Positions 7,887 to 16,273 of a stretch of DNA of 64,000 nt are shown in pieces; position 1 is the first letter of the stretch; each line of letters begins with the position of its first letter. The stretch spans positions 43,898 to 107,897 of the forward strand of contig JAEZUE010000105.1 in NCBI GenBank assembly GCA_023443455.1, in the 5' to 3' direction. The notes under the pieces are model-generated. The model ran no database searches. It saw nothing but the letters and a program-made list of their open reading frames with translations, and was not told where the DNA came from. The stretch is from Verrucomicrobiota bacterium (GTDB lineage Bacteria; Verrucomicrobiota; Verrucomicrobiia; Opitutales; Opitutaceae). The position numbers and the translations under genes are program-made.

Positions 7887-9143
7887 TCAGCCTTCGAGGG
7901 CCGCGACGCCGGGGAGGACCTTGCCTTCGAGCAGCTCGAGGCTGGCACCGCCACCGGTGGAGCAGTGGGTCACGACCTTGGCGACCTTGAACTTCTTGGC
8001 CGCGGTGGCGGTGTCGCCGCCGCCGACGACGGTGACCGCGCCGGCCTGGGTGGCCGCGGAAATGGCCTCGGCCTGCGCGGCGGTGCCGGCGGCGAACTTG
8101 TCGAATTCGAACACGCCCGCCGGGCCGTTCCAGATGATGGTCTTGGCCGAGAGGATGGTCTCGCGGAAGAGCGCGATCGACTTCGGGCCCACGTCGAGAC
8201 CCATCCAACCGGCGGGGATGCCGGCCTGGTCGTCGACGATCTTGGTCTCGGCATCGGGCGCGAACTTGTCGGCCGCGATGTAGTCGACCGGGAGCACGAG
8301 CTTCACGCCCTTCTCCTTCGCCTTGGCGGCGAGGTCGGCCACGATCTTCGCCCCTTCGGCGTCGAAGAGGCTGGAGCCGATTTCGACGTTCTCGAGGACC
8401 TTCTTGAAGGTGAAGGCCATGCCGCCGCCGATGATGATGGCGTTGGCCTTGTCGAGCAGGTTGCTGATGAGCGGAATCTTGTCGGCGATCTTGGCGCCGC
8501 CGAGGATGGCGAGCAGCGGACGCGCCGGGTTCTCGACCACCTTCGCGAAGGCGACGAGCTCGGCCTCCATGAGGAAGCCGGCGGCCTTCTCGGGCAGGGT
8601 GACGCCGACCATCGAGGAGTGCGCGCGGTGCGCGGTGCCGAAGGCGTCGTTCACATAGACGTCGGCGAGCTTGGTGAGCGAGGCGCGGAAGGCGGCCACG
8701 GCCTCGGGCGAAGCCTTGATCGATTTCTCGGTGCCGTCGGCCTGCTTCTCCTTCACCTTGCCCTCTTCCTCGATGTGGAAGCGGAGGTTTTCGAGGAGGA
8801 CGACGTCGCCGGCCTTGAGGGCGGCGCAGGCGGCTTCGGTCTCGGCGCCGACGCAGTCGGGCAGGAAGGTCACGGGCTTCTCAAGCAGCTTGGCGAGCTC
8901 GTCGGCGACGGGCTTGAGCGAGAACTTCGGGTTGGCCTTGCCGTCCGGGCGGCCGAGGTGGCTGGCGAGCACGACCGAGGCACCTTGTTCGAGGGCGAAC
9001 TTGATGGTCGGGAGGGCGGCGACGATGCGCGCGTTGTTGGTGATGGCGCCGGTCGCCTTGTCCTGCGGGACGTTGAAGTCGACGCGGATGAAGACGCGTT
9101 TGCCGGCGAGCGCGAGGTCGCGGATGGATTTGAACTTGGCCAT
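7887..9143 (-). CDS. pgk: Phosphoglycerate kinase
   Basis: The 418-residue cytoplasmic enzyme transfers phosphate between 1,3-bisphosphoglycerate and ADP in glycolysis. Signature features are RVDFNVPQD at about residues 20-28, the conserved SHLGRPDG loop (about 61-68), the LGGAKIADKIPLI segment near the hinge, and the C-terminal nucleotide-binding VVGGGDTATA. Length is normal (a small insert around KQADGTEKS lies in the N-lobe). It is placed between gap and tpiA, in glycolytic order, downstream of a terminator that separates it from gap. Confidence 0.98.
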   Translation of the reverse strand: MAKFKSIRDLALAGKRVFIRVDFNVPQDKATGAITNNARIVAALPTIKFALEQGASVVLASHLGRPDGKANPKFSLKPVADELAKLLEKPVTFLPDCVGAETEAACAALKAGDVVLLENLRFHIEEEGKVKEKQADGTEKSIKASPEAVAAFRASLTKLADVYVNDAFGTAHRAHSSMVGVTLPEKAAGFLMEAELVAFAKVVENPARPLLAILGGAKIADKIPLISNLLDKANAIIIGGGMAFTFKKVLENVEIGSSLFDAEGAKIVADLAAKAKEKGVKLVLPVDYIAADKFAPDAETKIVDDQAGIPAGWMGLDVGPKSIALFRETILSAKTIIWNGPAGVFEFDKFAAGTAAQAEAISAATQAGAVTVVGGGDTATAAKKFKVAKVVTHCSTGGGASLELLEGKVLPGVAALEG

Positions 9144-9201
9144 GGGAAAAAGAGGCGGGCGGAGGAAAAGGAAAACGGGGGAGAGGCGGCGCAGTCGGTC
9201 G

Positions 9202-9248
9202 AAAAAGAAAAAGGGCTGAACGCTGATTGGAGTCAGCCTTCAGCCCTT
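9202..9248 (-). terminator. Intrinsic terminator between gap and pgk
   Basis: On the minus strand, AAGGGCTGAA pairs with TTCAGCCCTT (10 bp), an inner GCTGA/TCAGC stem continues after a 1x1 mismatch, and the hairpin is followed by TTTCTTTTT. It lies 38 nt past the gap stop and so could partly uncouple gap expression from pgk-tpiA. Confidence 0.88.
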
Positions 9249-9285
9249 CAGAATTTCAGCCTTCAGTGAAGCGCTGCGGCGAAGC

Positions 9286-10332
9286 TCAGAGCTTGGCGGC
9301 GATCTTCTTGGTCAGCTCGACGACGCGGTTGGAATAACCCCACTCGTTGTCGTACCAGCTGATGAGCTTGAAGAAGTTCTTGTTGAGCTCGATCGAGGAA
9401 CCGGCGTCGAAGATCGAGGAGCGCTTGTCGTGGATGAAGTCCGACGAGACGACTTCGTCTTCGGTGTAGCCGAGGATGCCGTCGAGGTAGGTCTCGGACG
9501 CCTTCTTGAGGGCGGCCTTGATCTCGGCGAGGGAGGTGTCCTTGGTGGTCTTGAAGGTCAGGTCGACGACCGAGACGGTCGGGACCGGAACGCGCAGGGC
9601 CATACCGGTGAGCTTGCCCTTGACTTCGGGGCAAACGAGCGCAACGGCCTTGGCGGCGCCGGTCGAGGACGGGATGATGTTCTGGGCGGCGGTACGGCCA
9701 CCCTTCCAGTCCTTCTTGGACGGGCCATCAACGGTCTTCTGGGTGGCGGTGTAGGCGTGCACCGTGGTCATGAGACCTTCGGCGATGCCGAAGCCTTCCT
9801 TGAGGAGAACGTGCACAACCGGGGCCAAGCAGTTGGTGGTGCAGGAGGCGTTCGAGATGATGTTGTGGTTGGCGTAGTCGATCTTGTCGTCGTTCACGCC
9901 GAGAACCACGGTGATGTCCTCACCCTTGGCCGGAGCGGAGATGATGACCTTCTTGGCGCCAGCGGTGATGTGGCCCTTGGCCTTCTCGGCTTCGGTGAAG
10001 AGGCCGGTGGACTCGATGACGACGTCGACACCGAGCTTGGCCCACGGCAGATCGGCCGGGGTGCGGGCGCTGACGACGAGGATGTCCTTGCCGTTGACCA
10101 CGAGGACGTCGTCCTCGGCCTTGTCGGCGGCGGACTTCTTCGAGGCGACGGTGCCGTTGAACTTGCCCTGGGTGGAGTCGTACTTGAGCAGGTAGGCCAG
10201 GTTGTCGGCCGGGACGATGTCACCGACGGCGACGACGTCGAACGTGGTGCCGAGCAGACCCTGCTCAACAAGCGCGCGGAACACGAGGCGGCCGATGCGG
10301 CCGAAACCATTGATTGCAACTTTGACTGCCAT
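9286..10332 (-). CDS. gap: Glyceraldehyde-3-phosphate dehydrogenase, type I
   Basis: The 348-residue enzyme oxidises glyceraldehyde 3-phosphate to 1,3-bisphosphoglycerate with NAD. The Rossmann start INGFGRIGRLVFRA is at residues 7-21, the catalytic cysteine is C164 in SNASCTTNCLAP, and WYDNEWGYSNRV lies near the C-terminus. About 10 extra residues around KKSAADKAEDD (65-75) make it slightly longer than usual. The ATG at 10332 is supported by an upstream GGAGAAG, one of the few clear Shine-Dalgarno sites in the window. It heads the gap / pgk / tpiA cluster and has its own terminator. Confidence 0.98.
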   Translation of the reverse strand: MAVKVAINGFGRIGRLVFRALVEQGLLGTTFDVVAVGDIVPADNLAYLLKYDSTQGKFNGTVASKKSAADKAEDDVLVVNGKDILVVSARTPADLPWAKLGVDVVIESTGLFTEAEKAKGHITAGAKKVIISAPAKGEDITVVLGVNDDKIDYANHNIISNASCTTNCLAPVVHVLLKEGFGIAEGLMTTVHAYTATQKTVDGPSKKDWKGGRTAAQNIIPSSTGAAKAVALVCPEVKGKLTGMALRVPVPTVSVVDLTFKTTKDTSLAEIKAALKKASETYLDGILGYTEDEVVSSDFIHDKRSSIFDAGSSIELNKNFFKLISWYDNEWGYSNRVVELTKKIAAKL

Positions 10333-10678
10333 ATTTCTTCTCCGTGGAGGTTGGTTTACTGAGGAATTGATGGCGGTGCGTGTCCCCTTCGGCTCCAGGA
10401 GCCGCCGTGCACACGCACCGGAGCCGGGCAGGACACCGGACGATGCCACGCTTGGCAAGAGGGATGATGACCTGACCAAAAAATGCGCGGAACAGGCCAA
10501 CGAGTGCGGAGCACCTCACCCGCGCCCTTTCGCACACCTCTTTGCCCTTATTACACCGCCAGCCACCCCCGAAGCGCACATCTGTGATGCGACCGTACCA
10601 CAAAAACGCGCTGTTTGGGGCCGAGACGAAGCCCCTTCCGGGCCAAAGACTGGGCGCTGTTACGGCAAGCGCGGGCCG
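10333..10678. other. Intergenic region upstream of gap with a degraded palindrome copy
   Basis: No gene is seen in these 346 nt. The part next to gap should hold its promoter. Positions 10575-10618, read on the minus strand, match the first ~30 nt of the 1610-1659 palindrome (CCAAACA(A/G)CGCGTTTT and GGTCGCATCA blocks shared), but the second arm has decayed so that only a short imperfect hairpin remains. Confidence 0.6.
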
Positions 10679-13111
10679 CTACTCCGCCACCCACAGGCCG
10701 ACGCCGAAGGCCGGCAGGTAGAGCTCGTCGTCGAGCGGCAGATGCGGCTCCGGCTCGTGGCGCACGAAGAAATGCTCGTGGTCGGCGACCTGCCGCCACT
10801 GCGCGCGCGGCGCTCCGGCCAACGGGATCGTGACCTCGTGCCCGTGGGGGTTGAACGCCACCATCAGCCGGCCGCGCCCCTGGGAGAGATCGGCGTTGAA
10901 CACCACCGCCGCCGCCGTGCTGTCCGGCGCGAACCGGAACACGAAAAAGCCCTCGCTCGGCCGGCTGAACTGCCGCAACAACCGCCCGCGCTCCGACTGC
11001 CGGAAACGGATCCAGTCCGCCACGTAGCGGTGCGTCGTCGGGTAGCGGAAGACCCGCCGGTAATCGAGCGCGTTGATGTCGCCGCGCTGATACGTGTTGG
11101 TGACCCCGTGCTTGGAGCGGAGGAAATCCTGCCCGGCCGTGATCATCGGGATTCCGACCGAACTCATCAGCACCGCAAACATCAGATGGGTACGCGCGCG
11201 GTCGTTGGCCGTGGGGACGAAGCCGTTGCCGTCGGCATGCTCGGTGATCACGTCGATCCACGTGCGGTCGTCGTGCGACTCGGTGTAGTTGACCGTCTGC
11301 GCCGGCCACTTCGCGAAGTACCAGGGCGAGCCCTTGAGATAGTACTCGAGCCCCTCGCGCGCGCCCTCGCCCCGCACATACGCGGGCAGGAACTTGCGGT
11401 AACCGTCGTTCCACGACGCCCACCCGGTGTCGGCCAGCTCGCCGGCGATGTGCCCGCGAAAGCTCCACGGCTCGGCGATGAGGATCACGTCGCTCTTCAC
11501 CTTCTTCAACGCGGTCTCGATGCGCTTCAACGGCTCGAGCCCGACCAGATCCGCCAGATCGAAGCGGAAGCCGTCCACGCCGTACGCCCGCACCAGATGC
11601 GCGCAACTGTCGATGATCAGGCGCAGGGCCATCTCGGACGAGGCGCGGTAGTCGTTGCCGCAGCCGCTCCAGTTCGTGAGCGAGCCGTCGGGGCCGTCGT
11701 CGAAATAGTAGTGCTTGTCGATGAACATCAGGTGCGACGGTTCTCCCTGGTGGTTGTAAACCACATCGAGGATCACCGCCATGTCCTGTCGGTGAAATGC
11801 GGCGACGAGTTCGCGAAACTCCGCCACCTGCGCCGCCCGCTCCGGATCCGACCCGTAGCTGCTCTCCGGTGCGAACCAGTTCACCGGCATGTAGCCCCAG
11901 TGGTATTCCTCGGTGGTGCGGTTGTCGAATTCCTGGATCGGCTGCAGCTCGACGGCATTCACCCCGAGCTTCTTCAGATGGAAATCGGGGTGCTCGACCC
12001 ACTTCGTCAACCCCGCGAACCCGCGCCGCTCCCCCTCCGCGAGCGCCAGCGGCGCCCGGGCGACGAGGTCGCGCACATGCACTTCGGCGATGACGAGGTC
12101 CTGCCACTGCGGTGTGCGGAAATACTCCGGCCGCGGGAAATCCTCCGGCGCGAGGATGATGCCCGGCCCGAGCCGGTCGACCGCCGCCTTGGCGTACGGA
12201 TCGAGGATCGGGAACTGCCGGTCGAAATGGCCGAACGCGTTGGCCGGTCCCTCGACGACGAACCAGTAGAACCAGCGGTGCAGTTCGCGATCCAGGCGCA
12301 GCTCCCACACCCCGTTGCGCACATGCTGCAAGGGGAAGAACAAGGCATCCTCCGGTTGGTCGAGGCGCTCGAGCAGCTTCAGCCGCACCCGCCGCGCCCG
12401 CGGCGCGAACAGGCGGAACACCGTCTCGTCGCCCTCGATGTTGGCCCCGAGCTGGGCGTCGGAGCGCAGCTTGAAGAAGAAACCGTCGGGCCGCAGCGTG
12501 ACCTTCTGCTCGCCGTCGGCATCGCGCCAGAGCACCGCGAGGTTTTCCGAGAGATCGAGCGGCGCGAAGGTCTCGAAGGCGAAGCGGTGCTGGCCGGTGC
12601 GGTCCGGATCGATCGAGTAGTTGGAATTCCCCGACTCGTCGCGCACCGCGTTCGGCGCGTGCGCCGGCACCTCCAGCCAATGCTGCTCGGCGGTGACGAA
12701 CTTGAAGCGCTGATGGCCGTGCGCGAGGAACGGGCCGGCCGGCTTGCGCAGCACGAACACCTCGCGCCCGCCGAAGTCCTCGAGCTTCAGCCGCCACTCC
12801 TCGCGGCCCACCGCCTGCGACCAGCCGTTGAAGTCGCCCGCCAGGTAGATCTGCGCCGTCTTCGGCTCCAGCCAGGGGTACTTTTCCGGTTCGAGCAGAA
12901 ACCAGATCTCCTGCCGGTTGCTCACGAAGAAGCCGCTCTCCTCCGCGAAGACCATGCCCGGCATCGGCCGCAGCGAGCGGAACGGCCGCGGGGTCGGCCC
13001 GAGCATGAGCGGCGGCGGCGCCTTGCCGAACCAGTCGCGGGTCAGCTCGACCACGCCCGAATCCGGATTTTCCAGCCAAGCCTGGGCGATGGTGTGACGG
13101 CGGGAACTCAT
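10679..13111 (-). CDS. GH13 alpha-glucan hydrolase (pullulanase / debranching type)
   Basis: The 810-residue protein has two N-terminal beta-sandwich modules (a CBM48-like one with YLAGDFNGW at about 89-97, a second at about 225-320), then a GH13 barrel from about 335. The catalytic residues are present: nucleophile D518 in GFRFDLADL, acid/base E547 in LIAEPWSF, and transition-state D614 in ESHDDRTW; VVYNHQG (450-456) is region I. A C-terminal beta-sheet domain ends in YLPAFGVGLWVAE. The barrel is closest to type I pullulanases and glycogen debranching enzymes, but the pullulanase YNWGYDP motif reads YHWGYMP here, so bond specificity is open. No signal peptide is evident. It is divergent from the PH-domain pair. 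The start at 13111 is the ATG just before the conserved region. Confidence 0.85.
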   Translation of the reverse strand: MSSRRHTIAQAWLENPDSGVVELTRDWFGKAPPPLMLGPTPRPFRSLRPMPGMVFAEESGFFVSNRQEIWFLLEPEKYPWLEPKTAQIYLAGDFNGWSQAVGREEWRLKLEDFGGREVFVLRKPAGPFLAHGHQRFKFVTAEQHWLEVPAHAPNAVRDESGNSNYSIDPDRTGQHRFAFETFAPLDLSENLAVLWRDADGEQKVTLRPDGFFFKLRSDAQLGANIEGDETVFRLFAPRARRVRLKLLERLDQPEDALFFPLQHVRNGVWELRLDRELHRWFYWFVVEGPANAFGHFDRQFPILDPYAKAAVDRLGPGIILAPEDFPRPEYFRTPQWQDLVIAEVHVRDLVARAPLALAEGERRGFAGLTKWVEHPDFHLKKLGVNAVELQPIQEFDNRTTEEYHWGYMPVNWFAPESSYGSDPERAAQVAEFRELVAAFHRQDMAVILDVVYNHQGEPSHLMFIDKHYYFDDGPDGSLTNWSGCGNDYRASSEMALRLIIDSCAHLVRAYGVDGFRFDLADLVGLEPLKRIETALKKVKSDVILIAEPWSFRGHIAGELADTGWASWNDGYRKFLPAYVRGEGAREGLEYYLKGSPWYFAKWPAQTVNYTESHDDRTWIDVITEHADGNGFVPTANDRARTHLMFAVLMSSVGIPMITAGQDFLRSKHGVTNTYQRGDINALDYRRVFRYPTTHRYVADWIRFRQSERGRLLRQFSRPSEGFFVFRFAPDSTAAAVVFNADLSQGRGRLMVAFNPHGHEVTIPLAGAPRAQWRQVADHEHFFVRHEPEPHLPLDDELYLPAFGVGLWVAE

Positions 13112-13231
13112 GGCGGGCCCGGAGTCTCCCCCGTTCCGAAACTGCCTCAACAGTATTCTGCACGCTAAATCCCGTCCAACGAGCGGCCTCCGCGGTTGTC
13201 CTGCGCGCACTCCCCTGCCACACCACATTTC

Positions 13232-13789
13232 GTGAACCCGTCAACCGACGACTCCGCGATCCTCGCGATCCAACGGCCCCATCGCGATCTGCTCACCTAC
13301 TTCCTGCTCGCCGCGCTGGCCTTCCCGCCGGCCTTCCCAATCCTCGCGGTCGTCCTCTACTTCCGGTACCACACGATGCGGTACACCTTCACCGACGAGG
13401 GCATCTCCATGCGCTGGGGTATCCTCTTCCGGCGCGAGATCATCCTCAGCTACGCGCGCATCCAGGACATCCACCTGCGCGCCAACTTCGTCGAACGCTG
13501 GCTCGGCCTCGCCCGCATCCTCGTGCAGACCGCCAGCGGCAGCGCCGGCGCCGAGATGACCATCGAGGGCCTCAAGGAATTCGAGGCCGTGCGCGATTTC
13601 CTCTACCACCGCATGCGCGGCGTGAAGGACCCCGCGCACCGCACCCCGCCCGTGCTCGAACCGCGCGACGGCACACCGAACGCCTCCTTCGACCACGAAC
13701 TCGCCGCCGCCCTGCGAGAGGTCGCCCACGAACTGCGCGAGACCCGCCGTCTGCTCGCCGAACGCCAACCGCCCGCCGGCCATGTTTGA
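13232..13789 (+). CDS. PH-domain (bPH2/YdbS-like) membrane protein
   Basis: The product (185 residues from the GTG at 13232) starts with one or two membrane helices (about 20-45, LLTYFLLAALAFPPAFPILAVVLYF) and continues with a bacterial PH domain: RYTFTDEGISMRWGILFRREIILSYARIQD resembles the DUF304/bPH2 core. A charged, probably helical tail follows (EVAHELRETRRLLAERQ). GTG at 13232 was chosen over TTG at 13196; neither has a clear ribosome site. Its last 8 nt overlap the next gene (ATGTTTGA), which is also a PH-domain protein, so the two are probably translationally coupled. Function is unknown; paired bPH2 proteins of the YdbS/YdbT type are common. Confidence 0.75.
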   Translation: MNPSTDDSAILAIQRPHRDLLTYFLLAALAFPPAFPILAVVLYFRYHTMRYTFTDEGISMRWGILFRREIILSYARIQDIHLRANFVERWLGLARILVQTASGSAGAEMTIEGLKEFEAVRDFLYHRMRGVKDPAHRTPPVLEPRDGTPNASFDHELAAALREVAHELRETRRLLAERQPPAGHV

Positions 13790-14678
13790 CCGTATCCGTT
13801 CCATCGTGTTGCGGGTCCTGCGCGTGCCCGCCGAGCCCACCCCGCCACTCGGCGCACCAGGCTCGATCCGCGTCTTCCGCGCCGCGCGCAACTTCTACCG
13901 ACTCCGCCTCGCCGAGTGGTCGCTCGCCCAGCTCGGCGCCGCCATCGGTATCGCGTTCTCCATCGTCTTCCTCTTCGCCGTCGAACGGGAGGTCGAGCGC
14001 GCCCGTCATCAAAACCCGGACAATCCGGCATCGTCGGTCATCGTCATCCCGCGCGGGAACGCGAGCCCGGTCGAGCGAGCCCTCACGCCCTACCGTCAAG
14101 CGGTGGCGTTCGCCGCCACGCTCCCTCCCCACGTGCTCCTGATCCTCGACCTCGTGAAGATCGGCGGCGTGCTGGTCTTCCTCCTCCAGCTTCCCTTCAG
14201 TTACGCGGCCGTGCGCCTCGAATACGAACAACACTGGTACATCGTCACCGACCGCAGCCTGCGCATCCGCCACGGCCTCGTCGCGATGACCGAGTCCACG
14301 ATGAGCTTCGCCAACCTCCAACAGGTCGTCGTGCACCAGGGCCCGCTCCAGCGCCTGCTCGGCCTCGCCGACGTGCGCGTGCAGTCGGCCGGCGGCGGCG
14401 AACGCCGCGACCACGGCAAGAAGCACGAGGAATCGCTCCACATCGGTGTCTTCCGCGGCGTGGCCAACGCCGACGAAATCCGCGACCTCATCCTCGAACG
14501 CCTACGCCTCTTCCGCGAAACCGGCCTCGGCGATTCCGACGAAACTCGCCACACCCAGCCGGCCAACGCCCCGGCAACCCCGGAGCCCCAGCTCTCCACC
14601 GACACCGAAACCCTCGCCGCCGCCCGCGAGGTCCTCGCCGAAGCCCGCGCCCTGCGCTCCGCGCTCGAGCAATCCTGA
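13782..14678 (+). CDS. PH-domain (bPH2) membrane protein, larger partner
   Basis: The 298-residue protein has two membrane helices, at about residues 47-66 and 110-135 (LPPHVLLILDLVKIGGVLVFLLQLPF), then a PH domain where YEQHWYIVTDRSLRIRHGLVAMTESTMSFANLQQVVVHQGPLQRLLGLADVRVQ is family-typical (shown here as shorter pieces: YIVTDRSLRIRHG, ANLQQVVVHQGPLQ, LLGLADVRVQSAGG). A poly-charged tail with a possible coiled coil ends the protein. It starts inside the stop of the preceding PH-domain gene. The two likely form a membrane complex of unknown role. Confidence 0.75.
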   Translation: MFDRIRSIVLRVLRVPAEPTPPLGAPGSIRVFRAARNFYRLRLAEWSLAQLGAAIGIAFSIVFLFAVEREVERARHQNPDNPASSVIVIPRGNASPVERALTPYRQAVAFAATLPPHVLLILDLVKIGGVLVFLLQLPFSYAAVRLEYEQHWYIVTDRSLRIRHGLVAMTESTMSFANLQQVVVHQGPLQRLLGLADVRVQSAGGGERRDHGKKHEESLHIGVFRGVANADEIRDLILERLRLFRETGLGDSDETRHTQPANAPATPEPQLSTDTETLAAAREVLAEARALRSALEQS

Positions 14679-15061
14679 CCCCCGTGGCGCTGGCCGCCAG
14701 GACAGCGACCCGAATCCTCCCGACGAAATGTCCTTGTTTGAGGTAGGGCGAGGCGTCCCCGCCGAGCCGCGGCTCACCCGGAGGGTTCGCCCTACCCACC
14801 GGCACCTGCACCTATTGTTCAGCACTGCCGAAGTATCGTGAGGATTGGGAACAGCGACCTCAGCCGTAGTCATTCAGCCGAGTGACGAGGGACGAGCGTC
14901 GAGGGCCGGAGTTTCGGAGGCAGATCGAGATCACCCTCGGGCGATCGCCTTGTGCACAATCGGATTGGCGCTCGCCACTCGACGCTCGTCTCTCGTCTGC
15001 ATCATCAGCCTACTCCGTACTGGACTCACCCGCGGCGCTTCCCAGCGTTGCCGCTTCAACC
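14679..15061. other. Intergenic region before mnmA with repeats
   Basis: Besides the palindromic element at 14742-14796, this 383-nt region holds a long inverted repeat: 14886-14907 and 14974-14995 are reverse complements with about two mismatches in 22 (core GACGAGCGTCGAG). A related CGACACTCGCCGCTCGGCGCTCGACACT string occurs in pieces at 31638-31665. The region must also contain the mnmA promoter. No gene is seen. Confidence 0.65.
14742..14796. repeat. GGTAGGGCGA palindromic element, complete copy
   Basis: The 55-bp element has exact 10-bp terminal inverted repeats (GGTAGGGCGA at 14742-14751, TCGCCCTACC at 14787-14796) and a perfect 12-bp central palindrome (GAGCCGCGGCTC). Half-elements, one arm or the other, recur at 27514, 31152, 31334, 33333, 40881, 62437 and 62885. 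This looks like the complete form from which the others are truncated. Confidence 0.85.
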
Positions 15062-16198
15062 ATGCGCATCCTCGTCGCCATGTCCGGTGGGGTCGACAGC
15101 TCCGTGGCCGCGCTGCTCCTGCAGCGCGAGGGCCACGAGCTCGTCGGCGCGTACATGAAGAACTGGATCAACGAGGACAACGTCGTGGGCGAATGCCCCT
15201 GGCAGCAAGACATCGACGACGCCCGCGCCTCCGCCGAACGCCTCGGCATCGAGTTCCGCGTCGTCAACCTCATGCGCGAATACCGTTCGCGCATCGTCGA
15301 CTACCTGCTCGACGGCTACCAACGCGGCCTCACGCCCAACCCCGACGTGATGTGCAACCGCGAGATCAAGTTCGGCGTGTTTCTCCAGTGGGCCCGCGAC
15401 CACGGCTTCGACGCCGTCGCCACCGGCCACTACGCCAAACGCATCGAGGTCGCCTCAGCTTCCAGTGGCGCCGCTCGCCAGAGCGGCGAATCATCGCCCA
15501 TCACCCATCCCCCATCGTCCATCCACCGCTACGCCCTCCACGAGGGCGCCGATCCCAACAAGGACCAGTCCTACTTCCTCGCCCTGCTCCGACAGGACCA
15601 GCTCGCCGCCGCCCGCTTCCCGCTCGGCGACCTCGCCAAGCCGCGGGTCCGCGCCCTAGCCGCCGAGGCGGGCCTGCCCAACGCGAAGAAGAAGGACAGC
15701 CAGGGCATCTGCTTCATCGGCCAGGTGCGCATGCAGGATTTCCTCCGCGCCTACGTGCCCGACGCCCCCGGCCCGATCGTGCGCGCCACCGACAACCGAA
15801 TACTCGGACAGCACCGCGGCCTGCACCTCTTCACGCTCGGCCAGCGCAAGGGCATCGGCATCCCGTCCAACACCGACAACAAGGCCTACGTCGTCGTCGC
15901 CAAACGCGCCGGGGACCGCGCCCTGCTCGTCGACTTCGACGGCCCCGACGCCCTCGGCCTACACACCAACTCGGTGCGCGTGCATGGTCTGAGCTGGATC
16001 GGCGAACCACTCACCGAGGCCCGCGATCTGGAGGGCCGCGTGCGCTACCGCGACCCGCGCATCGCCATGCGCTTCGAACCGCAACCCGACGGCACCGCCA
16101 TCGCCACCTTCCGCGAGCCGCAACGCGGCCTCGCCTCCGGCCAGATCCTCGCGATCCACGACGGCCCGCGCCTGCTCGGCGGGGCCGTGTACCTGTAA
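15062..16198 (+). CDS. mnmA: tRNA-specific 2-thiouridylase MnmA
   Basis: The 378-residue ATP-dependent enzyme makes s2U34 in tRNA-Lys, -Glu and -Gln. The PP-loop SGGVDSS is at residues 8-14, the catalytic cysteines are C98 (PDVMCNREIKF) and C217 (DSQGICFIG), and NKDQSYFL lies at 166-173. The ATG at 15062 starts exactly at MRILVAMSGG; the upstream frame is non-coding repeat. Residues about 131-155 (ASASSGAARQSGESSPITHP and following) are an insert absent from typical MnmA between TGHYAKRI and YALHEG. At the DNA level it is a CCATCACCCATCCCCCATC-like tract, so it looks like a low-complexity intergenic-type insertion kept in frame. A hairpin directly follows the stop. Confidence 0.96.
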   Translation: MRILVAMSGGVDSSVAALLLQREGHELVGAYMKNWINEDNVVGECPWQQDIDDARASAERLGIEFRVVNLMREYRSRIVDYLLDGYQRGLTPNPDVMCNREIKFGVFLQWARDHGFDAVATGHYAKRIEVASASSGAARQSGESSPITHPPSSIHRYALHEGADPNKDQSYFLALLRQDQLAAARFPLGDLAKPRVRALAAEAGLPNAKKKDSQGICFIGQVRMQDFLRAYVPDAPGPIVRATDNRILGQHRGLHLFTLGQRKGIGIPSNTDNKAYVVVAKRAGDRALLVDFDGPDALGLHTNSVRVHGLSWIGEPLTEARDLEGRVRYRDPRIAMRFEPQPDGTAIATFREPQRGLASGQILAIHDGPRLLGGAVYL

Positions 16199-16219
16199 CC
16201 AGGCGCCGGTTGCGCCTGG
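16199..16219 (+). terminator. Hairpin after mnmA
   Basis: A perfect 8-bp stem CCAGGCGC/GCGCCTGG with a 5-nt loop starts at the base after the mnmA stop. No T-run follows directly (CTCTTTCC begins about 8 nt later), so it may be a weak terminator between mnmA and the converging kinase gene. Confidence 0.5.
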
Positions 16220-16273
16220 CAGGCGCTCTTTCCGGAGGCGCACGCCGCGGTTGCGCCACATTCCAGCGAACCG

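Noticed and set aside
7257..9269. A 670-codon plus-strand frame over pgk and tpiA
   Set aside because: Gly/Leu/Asp-rich shadow of highly conserved glycolytic genes; no recognisable domain.
10202..13168. A 988-codon plus-strand open frame opposite the GH13 gene
   Set aside because: It mirrors the GH13 and gap genes on the other strand; the protein is Arg/His-rich with no domain. High-GC genes often leave such long antisense frames.
14742..14796. A tRNA or small RNA gene
   Set aside because: The palindrome could fold but has no cloverleaf, anticodon or T-loop; its halves occur as separate truncated copies.
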